Origin: Bradyrhizobium diazoefficiens USDA 110
GTDB lineage: Bacteria > Pseudomonadota > Alphaproteobacteria > Rhizobiales > Xanthobacteraceae
Direction: 5' to 3'
DNA: 64,000 nt
Assembly (NCBI RefSeq): GCF_000011365.1
Contig: NC_004463.1
Location: 6,186,001 to 6,250,000 of the forward strand
Position 1 is the first letter of the stretch. Each line of letters opens with the position of its first letter. This document shows, one piece after another, positions 34,964 to 45,287 of the stretch. The notes under the pieces were generated by a model. The model was not told the origin of the DNA and searched no databases. It worked only from the letters and a program-made list of their open reading frames with translations. The position numbers and the translations under genes are program-made.

Positions 34964-35661
34964 GCCGCTTCTTCTTTTTCTTTGGGTGGCAGCCGAAGCA
35001 CCGCCGTGATCTCGGCCATGATCGACACCGCGATCTCCGACGGCGAGACGGCGCCGATCGCAAGGCCAATGGGCGCGTGGATGCGCGCGATGTCGCTGTC
35101 CTTGGCGCCCTGCGCCCGCAGCCGGTCGCCGCGCTTGGCATGGGTCTTCCGCGAGCCCAGCGCGCCGATATAGAAGCAGCCGCGCTCGAAAGCGTGCAGC
35201 AGCGCAGGATCGTCGATCTTGGGATCGTGCGTGACCGCGACGAAAGCCGTGTAGGCATCGACGTTGAGCGGCGGCAGCGCGGTGTCGGGCCATTCGGCCA
35301 CCAGCGGAATGTCGGGGAAGCGCTCTGCGCTTGCAAAGGCCGTGCGCGGATCGACCACAGTGACGTCGTAGCCGAGCGAGCGCGCCAACGGCGCCAGCGC
35401 CTGACTGATATGGACCGCGCCGACGATGACGAGCTTTGCGGTCGGCGCGTAGACGTTGAGGAACAGCTTCTTGCCGCCGACCTCGACATTGGCGCTCTTG
35501 CCCATGCGAAGCTGTCTTTCGAGCTCGACGCGCAGCGGGTCTTTCGCGAAATCCTGCGCCTTGACCAGGCGCTGCTCGCCGCTCTCGGTGTCCGTCACCA
35601 AGATCGCCGGGCGGCGCGCGGCGCGCTCGGCATTGAGTTCGTGCAAAATCGCGAGCTTCAC
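34960..35661 (-). CDS. XdhC/CoxI family protein, Rossmann (C-terminal) half
   Basis: The 233-residue protein carries the XdhC C-terminal Rossmann-like domain: KLVIVGAVHISQALAPLA, VTVVDPRTAF, YIGALGSRKTHAKR. XdhC proteins protect and sulfurate the molybdenum cofactor before insertion. In many bacteria both halves are one polypeptide; here the N-terminal half is a separate gene two bases upstream. It is in the cox-like cluster and overlaps the MoeA/MobA fusion. Confidence 0.9.
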   Translation of the reverse strand: MKLAILHELNAERAARRPAILVTDTESGEQRLVKAQDFAKDPLRVELERQLRMGKSANVEVGGKKLFLNVYAPTAKLVIVGAVHISQALAPLARSLGYDVTVVDPRTAFASAERFPDIPLVAEWPDTALPPLNVDAYTAFVAVTHDPKIDDPALLHAFERGCFYIGALGSRKTHAKRGDRLRAQGAKDSDIARIHAPIGLAIGAVSPSEIAVSIMAEITAVLRLPPKEKEEAA

Positions 35662-35663
35662 GG

Positions 35664-35987
35664 CTAGCCGACCTTCTCGACGAAGACACGGATGGTGCCG
35701 CCGCAGGACAGCCCGACATTCCAGGCGGTCTCGTCGGCGACGCCGAACTCCAGCATCTTGGGCTTGCCGCTCTCGATCACGTCCATGGCCTCGGTGACCA
35801 CGGCGCCCTCGACGCAGCCGCCGGAGACCGAGCCTAAGAACGTGCCCTCGTCGTTGATGACGAGGCTCGAGCCCGCCGGGCGCGGCGCCGAGCCCCAGGT
35901 CTCGACGACTGTGGCGAGCGCGACGCCACGGCCGGCCTTCTGCCAGTCCTCCGCCGCCCTCAGAATGTCCTCGTCGCGATCGAGCAT
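35664..35987 (-). CDS. XdhC/CoxI family protein, N-terminal half
   Basis: The 107-residue protein is the XdhC/CoxI N-terminal domain alone: LATVVETWGSAPRPAGS, SVSGGCVEGAVV and GLSCGGTIRVF, with the two conserved Cys. ATG 35987 follows GAGAGG and lies 11 bases after the CoxE stop. It is separate from, but adjacent to, the Rossmann half, so the two probably form a complex that matures the molybdenum enzyme. Confidence 0.9.
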   Translation of the reverse strand: MLDRDEDILRAAEDWQKAGRGVALATVVETWGSAPRPAGSSLVINDEGTFLGSVSGGCVEGAVVTEAMDVIESGKPKMLEFGVADETAWNVGLSCGGTIRVFVEKVG

Positions 35988-35998
35988 GGGGTAACCTC

Positions 35999-37201
35999 TC
36001 AAGCTGCGGAGCGGATCAGGCTGCGGTGATGCGGCGGCAGCGGCCGGGAGAGCGTCGTGATCAGCTCCTGGATCGAACTCAAATTATGTACCGGGCGGAA
36101 TTCGTCAACGTGCGGCAGCATCATTTTGATGCCCTGCGCCTTGGCCTCGAAGCCGCCGAAGCGCAGCAGCGGGTTGAGCCAGATCAGCCGCCGGCAGGAG
36201 CGGTGCAGCCGGTCCATCTCGAAGGCGAGCCTGGAATCGGCCTCCCGCTCCAGCCCGTCGGAGATCAGGAGCACGATGGCGCCCTGGCTCAGGACGCGGC
36301 GCGCCCACAATTTGTTGAAGTTGTGCAGCGAGGCCGAGATCCGCGTGCCGCCGGCCCAATCCTCGACCGAGGCCGAGCAGCTCGCCAGCGCCTCGTCGGG
36401 ATCGCGCTGGCGCAGCGCGCGGGTGACGTTGGTGAGGCGGGTGCCGAACAGGAACACCGAGACGCGCTTGCGCGCATCGCCGATGGCATGGAGGAAATGC
36501 AGGAACAGGCGCGTGTACTCGTTCATCGAACCCGAGATGTCGAGCAGCGCCACGATCGGCGCCGGTTTCTCGATCCGCCCCAGGCGATGAATGTCGATGA
36601 TGTCGCCGCCGGTGCGCAATGACGCACGCAGCGTGCGGCGCAGATCGAGGCGCAGGCCACGGGAATCGGGCCGGTGCCGGCGCGTCAAGAGCTCGGCCTG
36701 CGGCAGCCGCATCCGCTCGACGGCGCGCAGGGCCTCGCTGATCTCCGCCGCGCTCATCTGGGCAAAATCCTTCTTCTGAAGGATTTCCTTGTCGGAGACC
36801 GACAGGCGCAGATCCTGCTCCTGGCGCTGCGGCGTCTCCGTCATGCGCGGCTGCGACATCGCTTCCTGCACGCGGCGCGCACCGGCCTGCGGCTTCTTCT
36901 TGGCCTGCTCCGGCAGCGGCACCGAATCCAGCATGTGCTTCCACTCCTCCGAGGCGCGGAAGAACAGGTTGAAGGCCTGCTTGAAGATCAGCGCATGCTC
37001 GTGGCGCTTGACGAAGATCGCCTCCAGCGTGGCAAAGACATCGGCGCGGTTGCCGATGTCGATCACCTGGAGCGCGCTCATGGCATCGATCACCGCGCCC
37101 GGCCCGACCGGCATGCCCGCAGAGCGCAACGCGCGGGCGAAGCCGACGATGTTGTCGGCGAACTGCTCGGTCTGCTCGGGCGCTAGGTGGTTGATGGCCA
37201 T
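35999..37201 (-). CDS. coxE: CoxE-like VWA-domain protein
   Basis: The 400-residue protein has a helical N-terminal half and a von Willebrand A domain with the MIDAS motif LLDISGSMNEYTR (DxSxS, about residue 225) and LISDGLERE. CoxE works with the AAA+ protein CoxD in assembling the Mo-S-Cu active site of CO dehydrogenase. ATG 37201 begins MAINHLAPEQ; the in-frame extension translates the repeat at 37221-37325 and is rejected. Confidence 0.92.
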   Translation of the reverse strand: MAINHLAPEQTEQFADNIVGFARALRSAGMPVGPGAVIDAMSALQVIDIGNRADVFATLEAIFVKRHEHALIFKQAFNLFFRASEEWKHMLDSVPLPEQAKKKPQAGARRVQEAMSQPRMTETPQRQEQDLRLSVSDKEILQKKDFAQMSAAEISEALRAVERMRLPQAELLTRRHRPDSRGLRLDLRRTLRASLRTGGDIIDIHRLGRIEKPAPIVALLDISGSMNEYTRLFLHFLHAIGDARKRVSVFLFGTRLTNVTRALRQRDPDEALASCSASVEDWAGGTRISASLHNFNKLWARRVLSQGAIVLLISDGLEREADSRLAFEMDRLHRSCRRLIWLNPLLRFGGFEAKAQGIKMMLPHVDEFRPVHNLSSIQELITTLSRPLPPHHRSLIRSAA

Positions 37202-37220
37202 GGGTCGTATCCATCCCCTC

Positions 37221-37325
37221 GTCATTCCGGGGCGCGCCTCTTTGGCGCGAGCCCGGAATCCATTCATCCACGAACTCTGCGGCCCGATGGATTCCGGGTT
37301 CGCGCTACGCGCGCCCCGGAATGAC
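37221..37325. repeat. GTCATTCC-family paired palindrome, long form, inside the cox operon
   Basis: The left arm (37221-37263) and right arm (37287-37325) surround a 23-base centre CATCCACGAACTCTGCGGCC, the reverse complement of the centre in the copy at 19498-19600. It lies between coxD and coxE, in the middle of an otherwise tight operon. Confidence 0.95.
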
Positions 37326-37345
37326 GGGCGCAATTTGACGCAAGA

Positions 37346-38254
<909 letters not shown>

Positions 38255-38316
38255 GAAAGGCCAGTCTTGGTTACGCCCTCACCGGGGCAAGTCGTTGGGC
38301 CAGTTGGTGAGGCCCA

Positions 38317-39123
38317 TCATTCCTTGGCATTGGCGGCGTCGACGGCCCGCCGCGTCAGCACCCCGATGAGGTGCGCGCGGTATTCGGCACTGCCGTGGAT
38401 GTCGCTGTTGAGACCCTCGGCCGGCACCTCGATGCCATCAAGGGCTTTCGCCGAGAAGCGCTTCTTCAGGGCTTCCTCGAACGCGGTGACGCGGAACACG
38501 CCCTCGGAGCCGGCGCCGGTGACGGCAACGCGCACGTCCGACGGCCGCCGCGCCACGAACACGCCGACCAGTGCGTAACGCGAGGCCTGGTTGCGGAACT
38601 TGATGTAGGCGGCCTTCTTCGGCAGCGGGAACATCACCTTGGTGATGATCTCGTCGGCCTCGAGCGCCGTCGTGAACAGGCCCTGGAAATACTCCTCGGC
38701 CTTGAGGCGGCGCTTGTTGGTGACGATGGTCGCCCCGAGCGCAAGCACCGCGGCCGGATAGTCCGCGGTCGGATCGTTGTTGGCGAGCGAGCCGCCGATC
38801 GTGCCCTTGTGGCGCACGGCGGGATCGCCGATTCCGCCGGCAAGGCTCGCGAGCGCCGGGATCGCTTCGCCGACGACGGCGGAGGTCGCGACCTCAGCGT
38901 GCTTGGCGGTGGCGCCGATCACCACCGAGCGGCCCTTCATCTCGATCGCGTTGAGCCCCTCGATGTGGGAGAGGTCGACCAGATGCGGGGGGCTCGCGAG
39001 GCGCTGCTTCATGACCGGAATCAGCGTGTGGCCGCCGGCGATCACCTTGGCGTCTTCGTTCTTCACCAGGAGGTTGGCGGCCTGCCGAACGGTCCCGGGG
39101 CGATGATATTTGAATTCGTACAT
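38317..39123 (-). CDS. coxM: FAD-binding medium subunit of a molybdenum hydroxylase
   Basis: The 268-residue flavin subunit shows KVIAGGHTLIPVMKQRL and TIGGSLANNDPTADYP, the FAD pyrophosphate-binding motifs of CoxM/XDH medium chains. It transfers electrons from the 2Fe-2S subunit to a quinone or other acceptor. It follows coxS by 36 bases with AGGA before its ATG. The catalytic large subunit gene is absent from both sides. Confidence 0.92.
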   Translation of the reverse strand: MYEFKYHRPGTVRQAANLLVKNEDAKVIAGGHTLIPVMKQRLASPPHLVDLSHIEGLNAIEMKGRSVVIGATAKHAEVATSAVVGEAIPALASLAGGIGDPAVRHKGTIGGSLANNDPTADYPAAVLALGATIVTNKRRLKAEEYFQGLFTTALEADEIITKVMFPLPKKAAYIKFRNQASRYALVGVFVARRPSDVRVAVTGAGSEGVFRVTAFEEALKKRFSAKALDGIEVPAEGLNSDIHGSAEYRAHLIGVLTRRAVDAANAKE

Positions 39124-39159
39124 CTGAATGTCCTGATCGCGGGATGCGCGCGTGTCGAT

Positions 39160-39645
<486 letters not shown>

Positions 39646-39780
39646 AAGCACTCTCTATCAGCGCCCCGACGGGTCCCGTCGAAGCGGTTCTTATAATTAT
39701 TCCAACCCATCATATGGGCCATTATGCCCCGGGGCAACATCACCCCGGACGCAAGGCGCCATGCCGAAAGGCGATAGCCT

Positions 39781-40227
39781 TCAGCCCTGTACCGCCTTGG
39801 CGAAGTTCGCGAAAAACTCGTCGGCCAGCTTCTTGGCGGCGCCGTTGATGAGGCGTTGTCCGAGCTGCGCCAACTTGCCGCCGATCTGCGCCTCGACGTC
39901 GTAGGAGAGCAGCGTGCCGCCGTCCTTCTCCGCCAGCTTGACCACGGCGCCGCCCTTGGCAAAGCCCGCCACCCCGCCCTCGCCTTCGCCGGAGATCTTG
40001 TAGCCGTTCGGCGGATCGAGATCGGAGAGCGTCACCTTGCCCTTGAAGCGCGCCGACACCGGGCCGACCTTCATTTTCGCTGTGGCGCGAAAGCCGCCGT
40101 CGTCGGTCTTCTCCAGCTCCTCGCAGCCGGGGATGCAGGCCTTCAGCACCTCGGGATCGTTGAGCTTGGCCCACACAGCCTCGCGCGGCGCCGCAAGCTG
40201 GACTTCGCCGTTCATCGTCATGGCCAT
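39781..40227 (-). CDS. coxG: CoxG-like SRPBCC carbon monoxide dehydrogenase subunit G
   Basis: The 148-residue SRPBCC protein of the CoxG family begins with MNGEVQLAAPREAVWAKL and contains KACIPGCEELEK, the family hallmark. CoxG is thought to anchor CO dehydrogenase to the membrane. ATG 40227 follows GGGAGG. It is the first gene of the cox-like set; pcaB runs the other way upstream, so nothing else precedes it. Confidence 0.93.
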   Translation of the reverse strand: MAMTMNGEVQLAAPREAVWAKLNDPEVLKACIPGCEELEKTDDGGFRATAKMKVGPVSARFKGKVTLSDLDPPNGYKISGEGEGGVAGFAKGGAVVKLAEKDGGTLLSYDVEAQIGGKLAQLGQRLINGAAKKLADEFFANFAKAVQG

Positions 40228-40399
40228 GGGGTGCCTCCCGGGATCGTGCAATTATAATGCTGTTCAAGTAACGCACGTAGGCCGCAAAGGAAAGGGCGGC
40301 CTCCGGCCACGTGCAATGCATATTCGCAACTGCAAAAAATCTTGCGCGGTCGGTTTTGGATTGGCACAGGCGGGCCATGATGGTTAGGTCCCGCGCAAC

Positions 40400-41755
40400 A
40401 TGAGCACAGCCCTCTCCCCCCTGCTTGCGCCGATGCTGTCGAGCGCCGCCATGCGCGCCGCCTGCGACGACCGGTCAACGCTCCAGAACATGCTCGATTT
40501 TGAGGCAGCCTTGGCGCGCGCCGAAGCCGCCACCGGCGTGATTCCCGCGGCCGCCGTGGGCCCGATCGAAACCGCCTGCAAGGCGGCTACCTTTGACATC
40601 GCCGCGCTGGCCGAGGCCGCGACACGGTCCGGCAATCTCGCGATTCCCCTGGTCAAGGCGCTGACCGCCAACGTCGCGAAGGCCGATGCGGAGGCCGCAC
40701 GCTACGTGCATTGGGGCGCGACCAGCCAGGACGTCATCGACACCGCGACCATGCTCACGCTGCGCGCCGCCATCGACGCGCTGGATGCCGACCTCAGCCG
40801 CGCCATCAAGGGTTTTGCCGCACTGGCGCGCAATCATCGCAACACCGCAATGGTGGCGCGGACCTGGCTCCAGCACGCGCTGCCGATGCCGTTCGGACTC
40901 AAGGCCGCCGAATATGCCGCAAGTCTTGCCCGCGCCCGCTGCCGCCTCAGGCGGCTCTCCCGCGACGGCCTCGCGCTGCAATTCGGCGGCGCGGCCGGCA
41001 CGCTCGCGGCCCTCGGCGACAAGGGGCTCGTCGTCGCGGAGCGACTGGCGCAAGAGCTCAACCTGCCGCTGCCGGAAGCACCCTGGCACACCCATCGCGA
41101 CCGCATCGCGGAAGCCGCATCGGCCCTTGCGATTCTCGCCGGAAGCTGCGGCAAGATCGCGCGCGACGTCTCGCTGATGATGCAGACCGATGTCGCCGAG
41201 GCGTTCGAGCCGGCCGGCGAAGGCCGCGGCGGCTCCTCGACCATGCCGCACAAGCGCAACCCTGTCGCAGCCGCAAGCGCGCTGGGATGTGCCACCATGG
41301 CCCCGCAGCTCGCCGCGACGATTTTTGCCGCGCAGGTACAGGACCACGAGCGCAGCGCCGGCCCCTGGCATGCGGAATGGCCGACGCTGCCTCAACTGAT
41401 GCTGGTCACTTCGGGCGCGCTCGCCGCCATCGTCGACATCGCCGAGGGCCTGGACGTCGATGCCGCGCGCATGCGCAGCAATCTCGATGCGACGCACGGG
41501 CTGATCATGGCCGAGGCGGTCACCTTTGCGCTGGCCGAGAGGATCGGCAAGAGCGATGCGCATCATCTCATCGAGGCCGCGAGCAAGCGCGCGGTCGCCG
41601 AGAAGAAGCATCTGCGCGAGGTTCTCGCGGCCGATTCGCAGGTCACAGCGCATCTTTCGCCGGAAAAAATTGCGGCATTGTTCGAGCCGATGGCCTATCA
41701 AGGGGCTTCCCAAGCCATGATCGACCGGCTGCTCGACAGCCTCGAGCGAGATTGA
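40400..41755 (+). CDS. pcaB: 3-Carboxy-cis,cis-muconate cycloisomerase
   Basis: This 451-residue fumarase/aspartase superfamily enzyme has GATSQDVIDTA (about residues 110-120) and the superfamily signature GSSTMPHKRNP (about 280). It converts 3-carboxymuconate to 4-carboxymuconolactone in protocatechuate breakdown. pcaD and pcaC follow in the same direction, completing three successive steps; pcaGH are not in the window. A palindromic repeat begins 7 bases after its stop. Confidence 0.95.
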   Translation: MSTALSPLLAPMLSSAAMRAACDDRSTLQNMLDFEAALARAEAATGVIPAAAVGPIETACKAATFDIAALAEAATRSGNLAIPLVKALTANVAKADAEAARYVHWGATSQDVIDTATMLTLRAAIDALDADLSRAIKGFAALARNHRNTAMVARTWLQHALPMPFGLKAAEYAASLARARCRLRRLSRDGLALQFGGAAGTLAALGDKGLVVAERLAQELNLPLPEAPWHTHRDRIAEAASALAILAGSCGKIARDVSLMMQTDVAEAFEPAGEGRGGSSTMPHKRNPVAAASALGCATMAPQLAATIFAAQVQDHERSAGPWHAEWPTLPQLMLVTSGALAAIVDIAEGLDVDAARMRSNLDATHGLIMAEAVTFALAERIGKSDAHHLIEAASKRAVAEKKHLREVLAADSQVTAHLSPEKIAALFEPMAYQGASQAMIDRLLDSLERD

Positions 41756-41761
41756 TTGTTT

Positions 41762-41810
41762 GAGCATGATCCCTTCGGAAAACCGTTCCACACTTTTCCG
41801 GATCATGCTC
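41762..41810. repeat. GAGCATGATC palindromic repeat
   Basis: GAGCATGATC and GATCATGCTC flank an inner CGGAAAACCG / CTTTTCCG hairpin, a 49-base imperfect palindrome. I recall this as a widespread repeat in Bradyrhizobium and Rhodopseudomonas (memory, not a search). It lies between pcaB and pcaD and occurs once here. Confidence 0.85.
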
Positions 41811-41827
41811 CAGAACGGAGACGCCGC

Positions 41828-42610
41828 ATGCCCATGATCGATGCCGACGGTTGCCTGATCAACGTCTCCGTCGAAGGCCGCGACGGCGGGCCGACCTTGA
41901 TGCTGTCCAATTCGCTCGGCTGCACGCTTCAGATGTGGGAGCCGCAGATGAAGGCGCTGACACAGGTGTTCCGCGTCATCCGCTATGACCGCCGCGGCCA
42001 CGGCAAGTCGAACGTTCCCCCCGGCCCTTACACGATGGAGCGCTTCGGCCGCGACGTGCTGGCGATCCTCAACGATCTCAACATCGAGAAGGTGCATTGG
42101 TGCGGCCTGTCGATGGGCGGCATGGTCGGACAATGGCTGGGCGCGAATGCGCCGGAGCGCTTCGGCAAGCTCATCCTCGCCAACACCTCCTGCTACTATG
42201 CCGAGCCGACCAAATGGCTGGAACGCATCGATGCCGTGAAGAAGGGCGGCATCGCGGCGGTGGCCGATGCCGTGATCGCGGGCTGGCTCACCCAGGATTT
42301 CCGCGAGCGCGAGCCTGACATCACCGCGCGGATGAAAGCGATGCTGCTCGCCTCACCCGTGGAGGGCTATCTCGCCTGCTGCGAGGCGCTGTCGACGCTC
42401 GACCAGCGCGAGCTGCTGCCAAAGATCAAGAGCCCGACATTGGTGATCGCCGGCCGCCACGACATGGCGACGCCGATCTCGGCGGGCGAGCTGATCCGCT
42501 CGAAAATTCCCGGCGCCAACATGACCATCATCGACGCCGCCCATATTTCCAATGTCGAGCAGCCGCACGCGTTCACCGATGCGGTGGTGGGGTTCCTGAC
42601 GCAACGCTGA
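41828..42610 (+). CDS. pcaD: 3-Oxoadipate enol-lactonase
   Basis: The 260-residue alpha/beta hydrolase has YDRRGHGKSN, the nucleophile elbow CGLSMGGMVGQW (Ser about residue 100), Asp in AGRHDMATP and His in DAAHISNVEQP. It hydrolyses 3-oxoadipate enol-lactone to 3-oxoadipate. ATG 41828 (MPMIDADG) is chosen; the upstream in-frame residues translate the palindrome at 41762-41810. It lies between pcaB and pcaC. Confidence 0.95.
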   Translation: MPMIDADGCLINVSVEGRDGGPTLMLSNSLGCTLQMWEPQMKALTQVFRVIRYDRRGHGKSNVPPGPYTMERFGRDVLAILNDLNIEKVHWCGLSMGGMVGQWLGANAPERFGKLILANTSCYYAEPTKWLERIDAVKKGGIAAVADAVIAGWLTQDFREREPDITARMKAMLLASPVEGYLACCEALSTLDQRELLPKIKSPTLVIAGRHDMATPISAGELIRSKIPGANMTIIDAAHISNVEQPHAFTDAVVGFLTQR

Positions 42611-42621
42611 TTGCGCCTGTC

Positions 42622-42720
42622 GTCATTCCGGAGCGATGCAAAGCATCGTCCCCGGAATCTCGATCGGCATTCACAACCTCGAGATTCCGGGTTCGCCTCT
42701 TCGAGGCGCCCCGGAATGAC
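42622..42720. repeat. GTCATTCC-family paired palindrome inside the pca operon
   Basis: The left hairpin has tip GCGATGCAAAGCATCGT, a 35-base centre follows, and the right hairpin has tip CGCCTCTTCGAGGCG. It separates pcaD from pcaC and ends 18 bases before the pcaC ATG. Confidence 0.95.
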
Positions 42721-42738
42721 TGATCCGGAGAAACAAAC

Positions 42739-43131
42739 ATGGACGACCAGAAGCGCCGCGATGCCGGCATGAACGTGCGCCGCAAGGTGCTGGGCAATGC
42801 CTGGGTCGACAAATCAGTCGCCAATCGCAATGCCTTCAACACGGATTTCCAGGATCTGATCACACGCTACGCCTGGGGCGAGATCTGGACGCGGCCGCAT
42901 TTCGACGAGCGCACAAGGCGGGTGCTGGTCATCGGCACCATGGTCGCGCTCGGACAATGGGACGAATTCCGCCTGCATGTGCGCGCGGCGCTCGCCGAGG
43001 GCGGCTTCACGCCCGACGACATCAAGGAAATCCTGCTCCAGCAGGCGATCTATTGCGGCGTGCCGGCGGCGAACCACGCCGTCAAGGAGGCCTCAGCGAT
43101 TGTGCAGGAGCTCGGCCTGCTCAAGACCTAG
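42739..43131 (+). CDS. pcaC: 4-Carboxymuconolactone decarboxylase
   Basis: The 130-residue decarboxylase shows GMNVRRKVLGNAWVD, DLITRYAWGEIW and LQQAIYCGVPAANHA, typical of PcaC. It decarboxylates 4-carboxymuconolactone to the enol-lactone used by PcaD. GGAG precedes the ATG. Its last 39 bases overlap the 3' end of a convergent membrane-protein gene. Confidence 0.95.
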   Translation: MDDQKRRDAGMNVRRKVLGNAWVDKSVANRNAFNTDFQDLITRYAWGEIWTRPHFDERTRRVLVIGTMVALGQWDEFRLHVRAALAEGGFTPDDIKEILLQQAIYCGVPAANHAVKEASAIVQELGLLKT

Positions 43132-43617
43132 CGGCGCGGCGGCCTCGGCGCTCTTGGGTGCCGCCACAGGGCGCTCGATCACCATCACGATCGCAGCCCC
43201 CAGCAGCAGCAAGAGCTCGGTCGCGTGCAGCCGGAGCGCGTCCATCTCGCCGACCTTCGAGGCCATGACCATGCTCGCAAACGAGATCACGCTGCCGATC
43301 GCCAGCGCAATGCCGAGCGCCTCGTCACTGCCGCCATTCCTGCGGACGCGGGGAATGCACAGCAGCGCGAGGTAGATCGCGAAGAACGCCACCACGGTCA
43401 ACCGTCCCAGCGCCAGCAGCCAGGCCGCGCGCACCGTGTCCATCCCCGCCATCTGGAGATGGTCGCTGAGGAACAGCGCGACCGCGACGCTCGGCCGTTC
43501 GTAGAGGCCGTGCACCGGCGCCACCATGATGTTGAAGGCGACCAGCGTCCAGGCGGGGATGAAATAGGCCGCCAGCAGCGCGCCGTTGACCGAGTCGATC
43601 CGCCAATTCCTGAACAT
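43093..43617 (-). CDS. Four-helix membrane protein, unknown function
   Basis: The 174-residue protein has about four membrane helices (LLAAYFIPAWTLVAFNIMV, LTVVAFFAIYLALLCI, ALGIALAIGSVISFASMVM, ELLLLLGAAIVMVI) and a short Ala-rich tail. No family is recognised. ATG 43617 has GGGAAG upstream. The 3' end overlaps pcaC on the opposite strand by 39 bases. Confidence 0.78.
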   Translation of the reverse strand: MFRNWRIDSVNGALLAAYFIPAWTLVAFNIMVAPVHGLYERPSVAVALFLSDHLQMAGMDTVRAAWLLALGRLTVVAFFAIYLALLCIPRVRRNGGSDEALGIALAIGSVISFASMVMASKVGEMDALRLHATELLLLLGAAIVMVIERPVAAPKSAEAAAPLGLEQAELLHNR

Positions 43618-43740
43618 GCCGCTTCCCGCTTCGCCTGCCACGCGCCTTCGATGGGAAGGCTTTGCCGGGAGCTAACTCGCATCAGTCCGTGGCGGCAATT
43701 TAAACCCTTTGTTTACCTTAACGGGGCACCCGCACACGTC

Positions 43741-43821
43741 GTCATTCCGGGATGGCGCGACAGCACCAGACCCGGAATCTCGAGATTCCGGGCTCGGCTC
43801 TTCGAGCCGCCCCGGAATGAC
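43741..43821. repeat. GTCATTCC-family paired palindrome, short form
   Basis: The left hairpin (GTCATTCCGGGATGGCGC...) and right hairpin (...GAGCCGCCCCGGAATGAC) meet at the central CTCGAG, as in the copy at 25354-25429. It is adjacent to the terminator at 43833-43860. Confidence 0.94.
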
Positions 43822-43832
43822 GCCAAGCAACG

Positions 43833-43860
43833 AAAAAAAGCCCCACCTTGCAGCGGGGCC
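43833..43860 (-). terminator. Intrinsic terminator of the Gln/Gly-rich small gene
   Basis: On the minus strand GGCCCCGC...GTGGGGC is followed by seven T residues. It lies 35 bases past the stop of the gene at 43896. Confidence 0.8.
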
Positions 43861-43895
43861 CTTCTTCACTCCTGCTCACTCACTGGGCTCCCAAA

Positions 43896-44081
43896 CTAGT
43901 TGTCCTGACCGCGCTGGCCACCATGCTGCTGGCCGGGCTTGTCGCCCTGGCGCATCGGATCCTGCTGCTGCTGTCCGGGTTTCTGCCCACCGCCCTGCTG
44001 CTGCCCTGGCTGCTGACCTGGGCGCTGCTGGCCGGGGTTCTGAGTCTGCTGACCCGGATTCTGGTTCTGCTGCTTCGTCAT
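43896..44081 (-). CDS. Small Gln/Gly/Pro-rich disordered protein
   Basis: The 61-residue protein is almost entirely Gln, Gly, Pro and Asn with repeats of the QNPGQQ/KPGQQ type and no hydrophobic core, so it is predicted to be disordered and cytoplasmic. It has an AGGGAG upstream and a clear terminator downstream, which support a real gene. Function is unknown. Confidence 0.65.
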   Translation of the reverse strand: MTKQQNQNPGQQTQNPGQQRPGQQPGQQQGGGQKPGQQQQDPMRQGDKPGQQHGGQRGQDN

Positions 44082-44152
44082 CGGGGGGAACTCCCTTGTT
44101 GGACGTCAGAGGGAAGCTAACAACCGCCCTCGGATTTGGTTGCCACGCGGAA

Positions 44153-44180
44153 CCCGGTTCCTCGCAGCTGCGGAACCGGG
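44153..44180. other. Hairpin upstream of the liv operon
   Basis: CCCGGTTCC and GGAACCGGG form nine perfect pairs around a ten-base loop, about 180 bases before livH. No T-tract. It may be an operator or a leader structure; nothing decides between them. Confidence 0.4.
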
Positions 44181-44358
44181 AGACGACATCCGTAACCAAA
44201 TGAGTTCTGTACAAGCCGTTATGCCTAGGCCTGCCCAGTTGCGGCCGCCAGTTCCCTCCTGTTACAAAACGAGAAGAATGCTCAAGGGCTGCCGGGGCCC
44301 AAGAACTCTCTCGAAGAGCTCCCTTTGAGCCCGCGTCAAGTTTGGGTAACGGCAGCCT

Positions 44359-45276
<918 letters not shown>

Positions 45277-45287
45277 CGGACCGCCGC

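Noticed and set aside
33359..35719. 786-residue reading of the MoeA/MobA gene extending through the XdhC gene
   Set aside because: The real ATG at 34963 overlaps the XdhC stop by four bases, and upstream codons are antisense-like arginine-rich sequence.
37202..37333. N-terminal extension of CoxE
   Set aside because: It translates the palindromic repeat at 37221-37325. The family N-terminus begins at ATG 37201.
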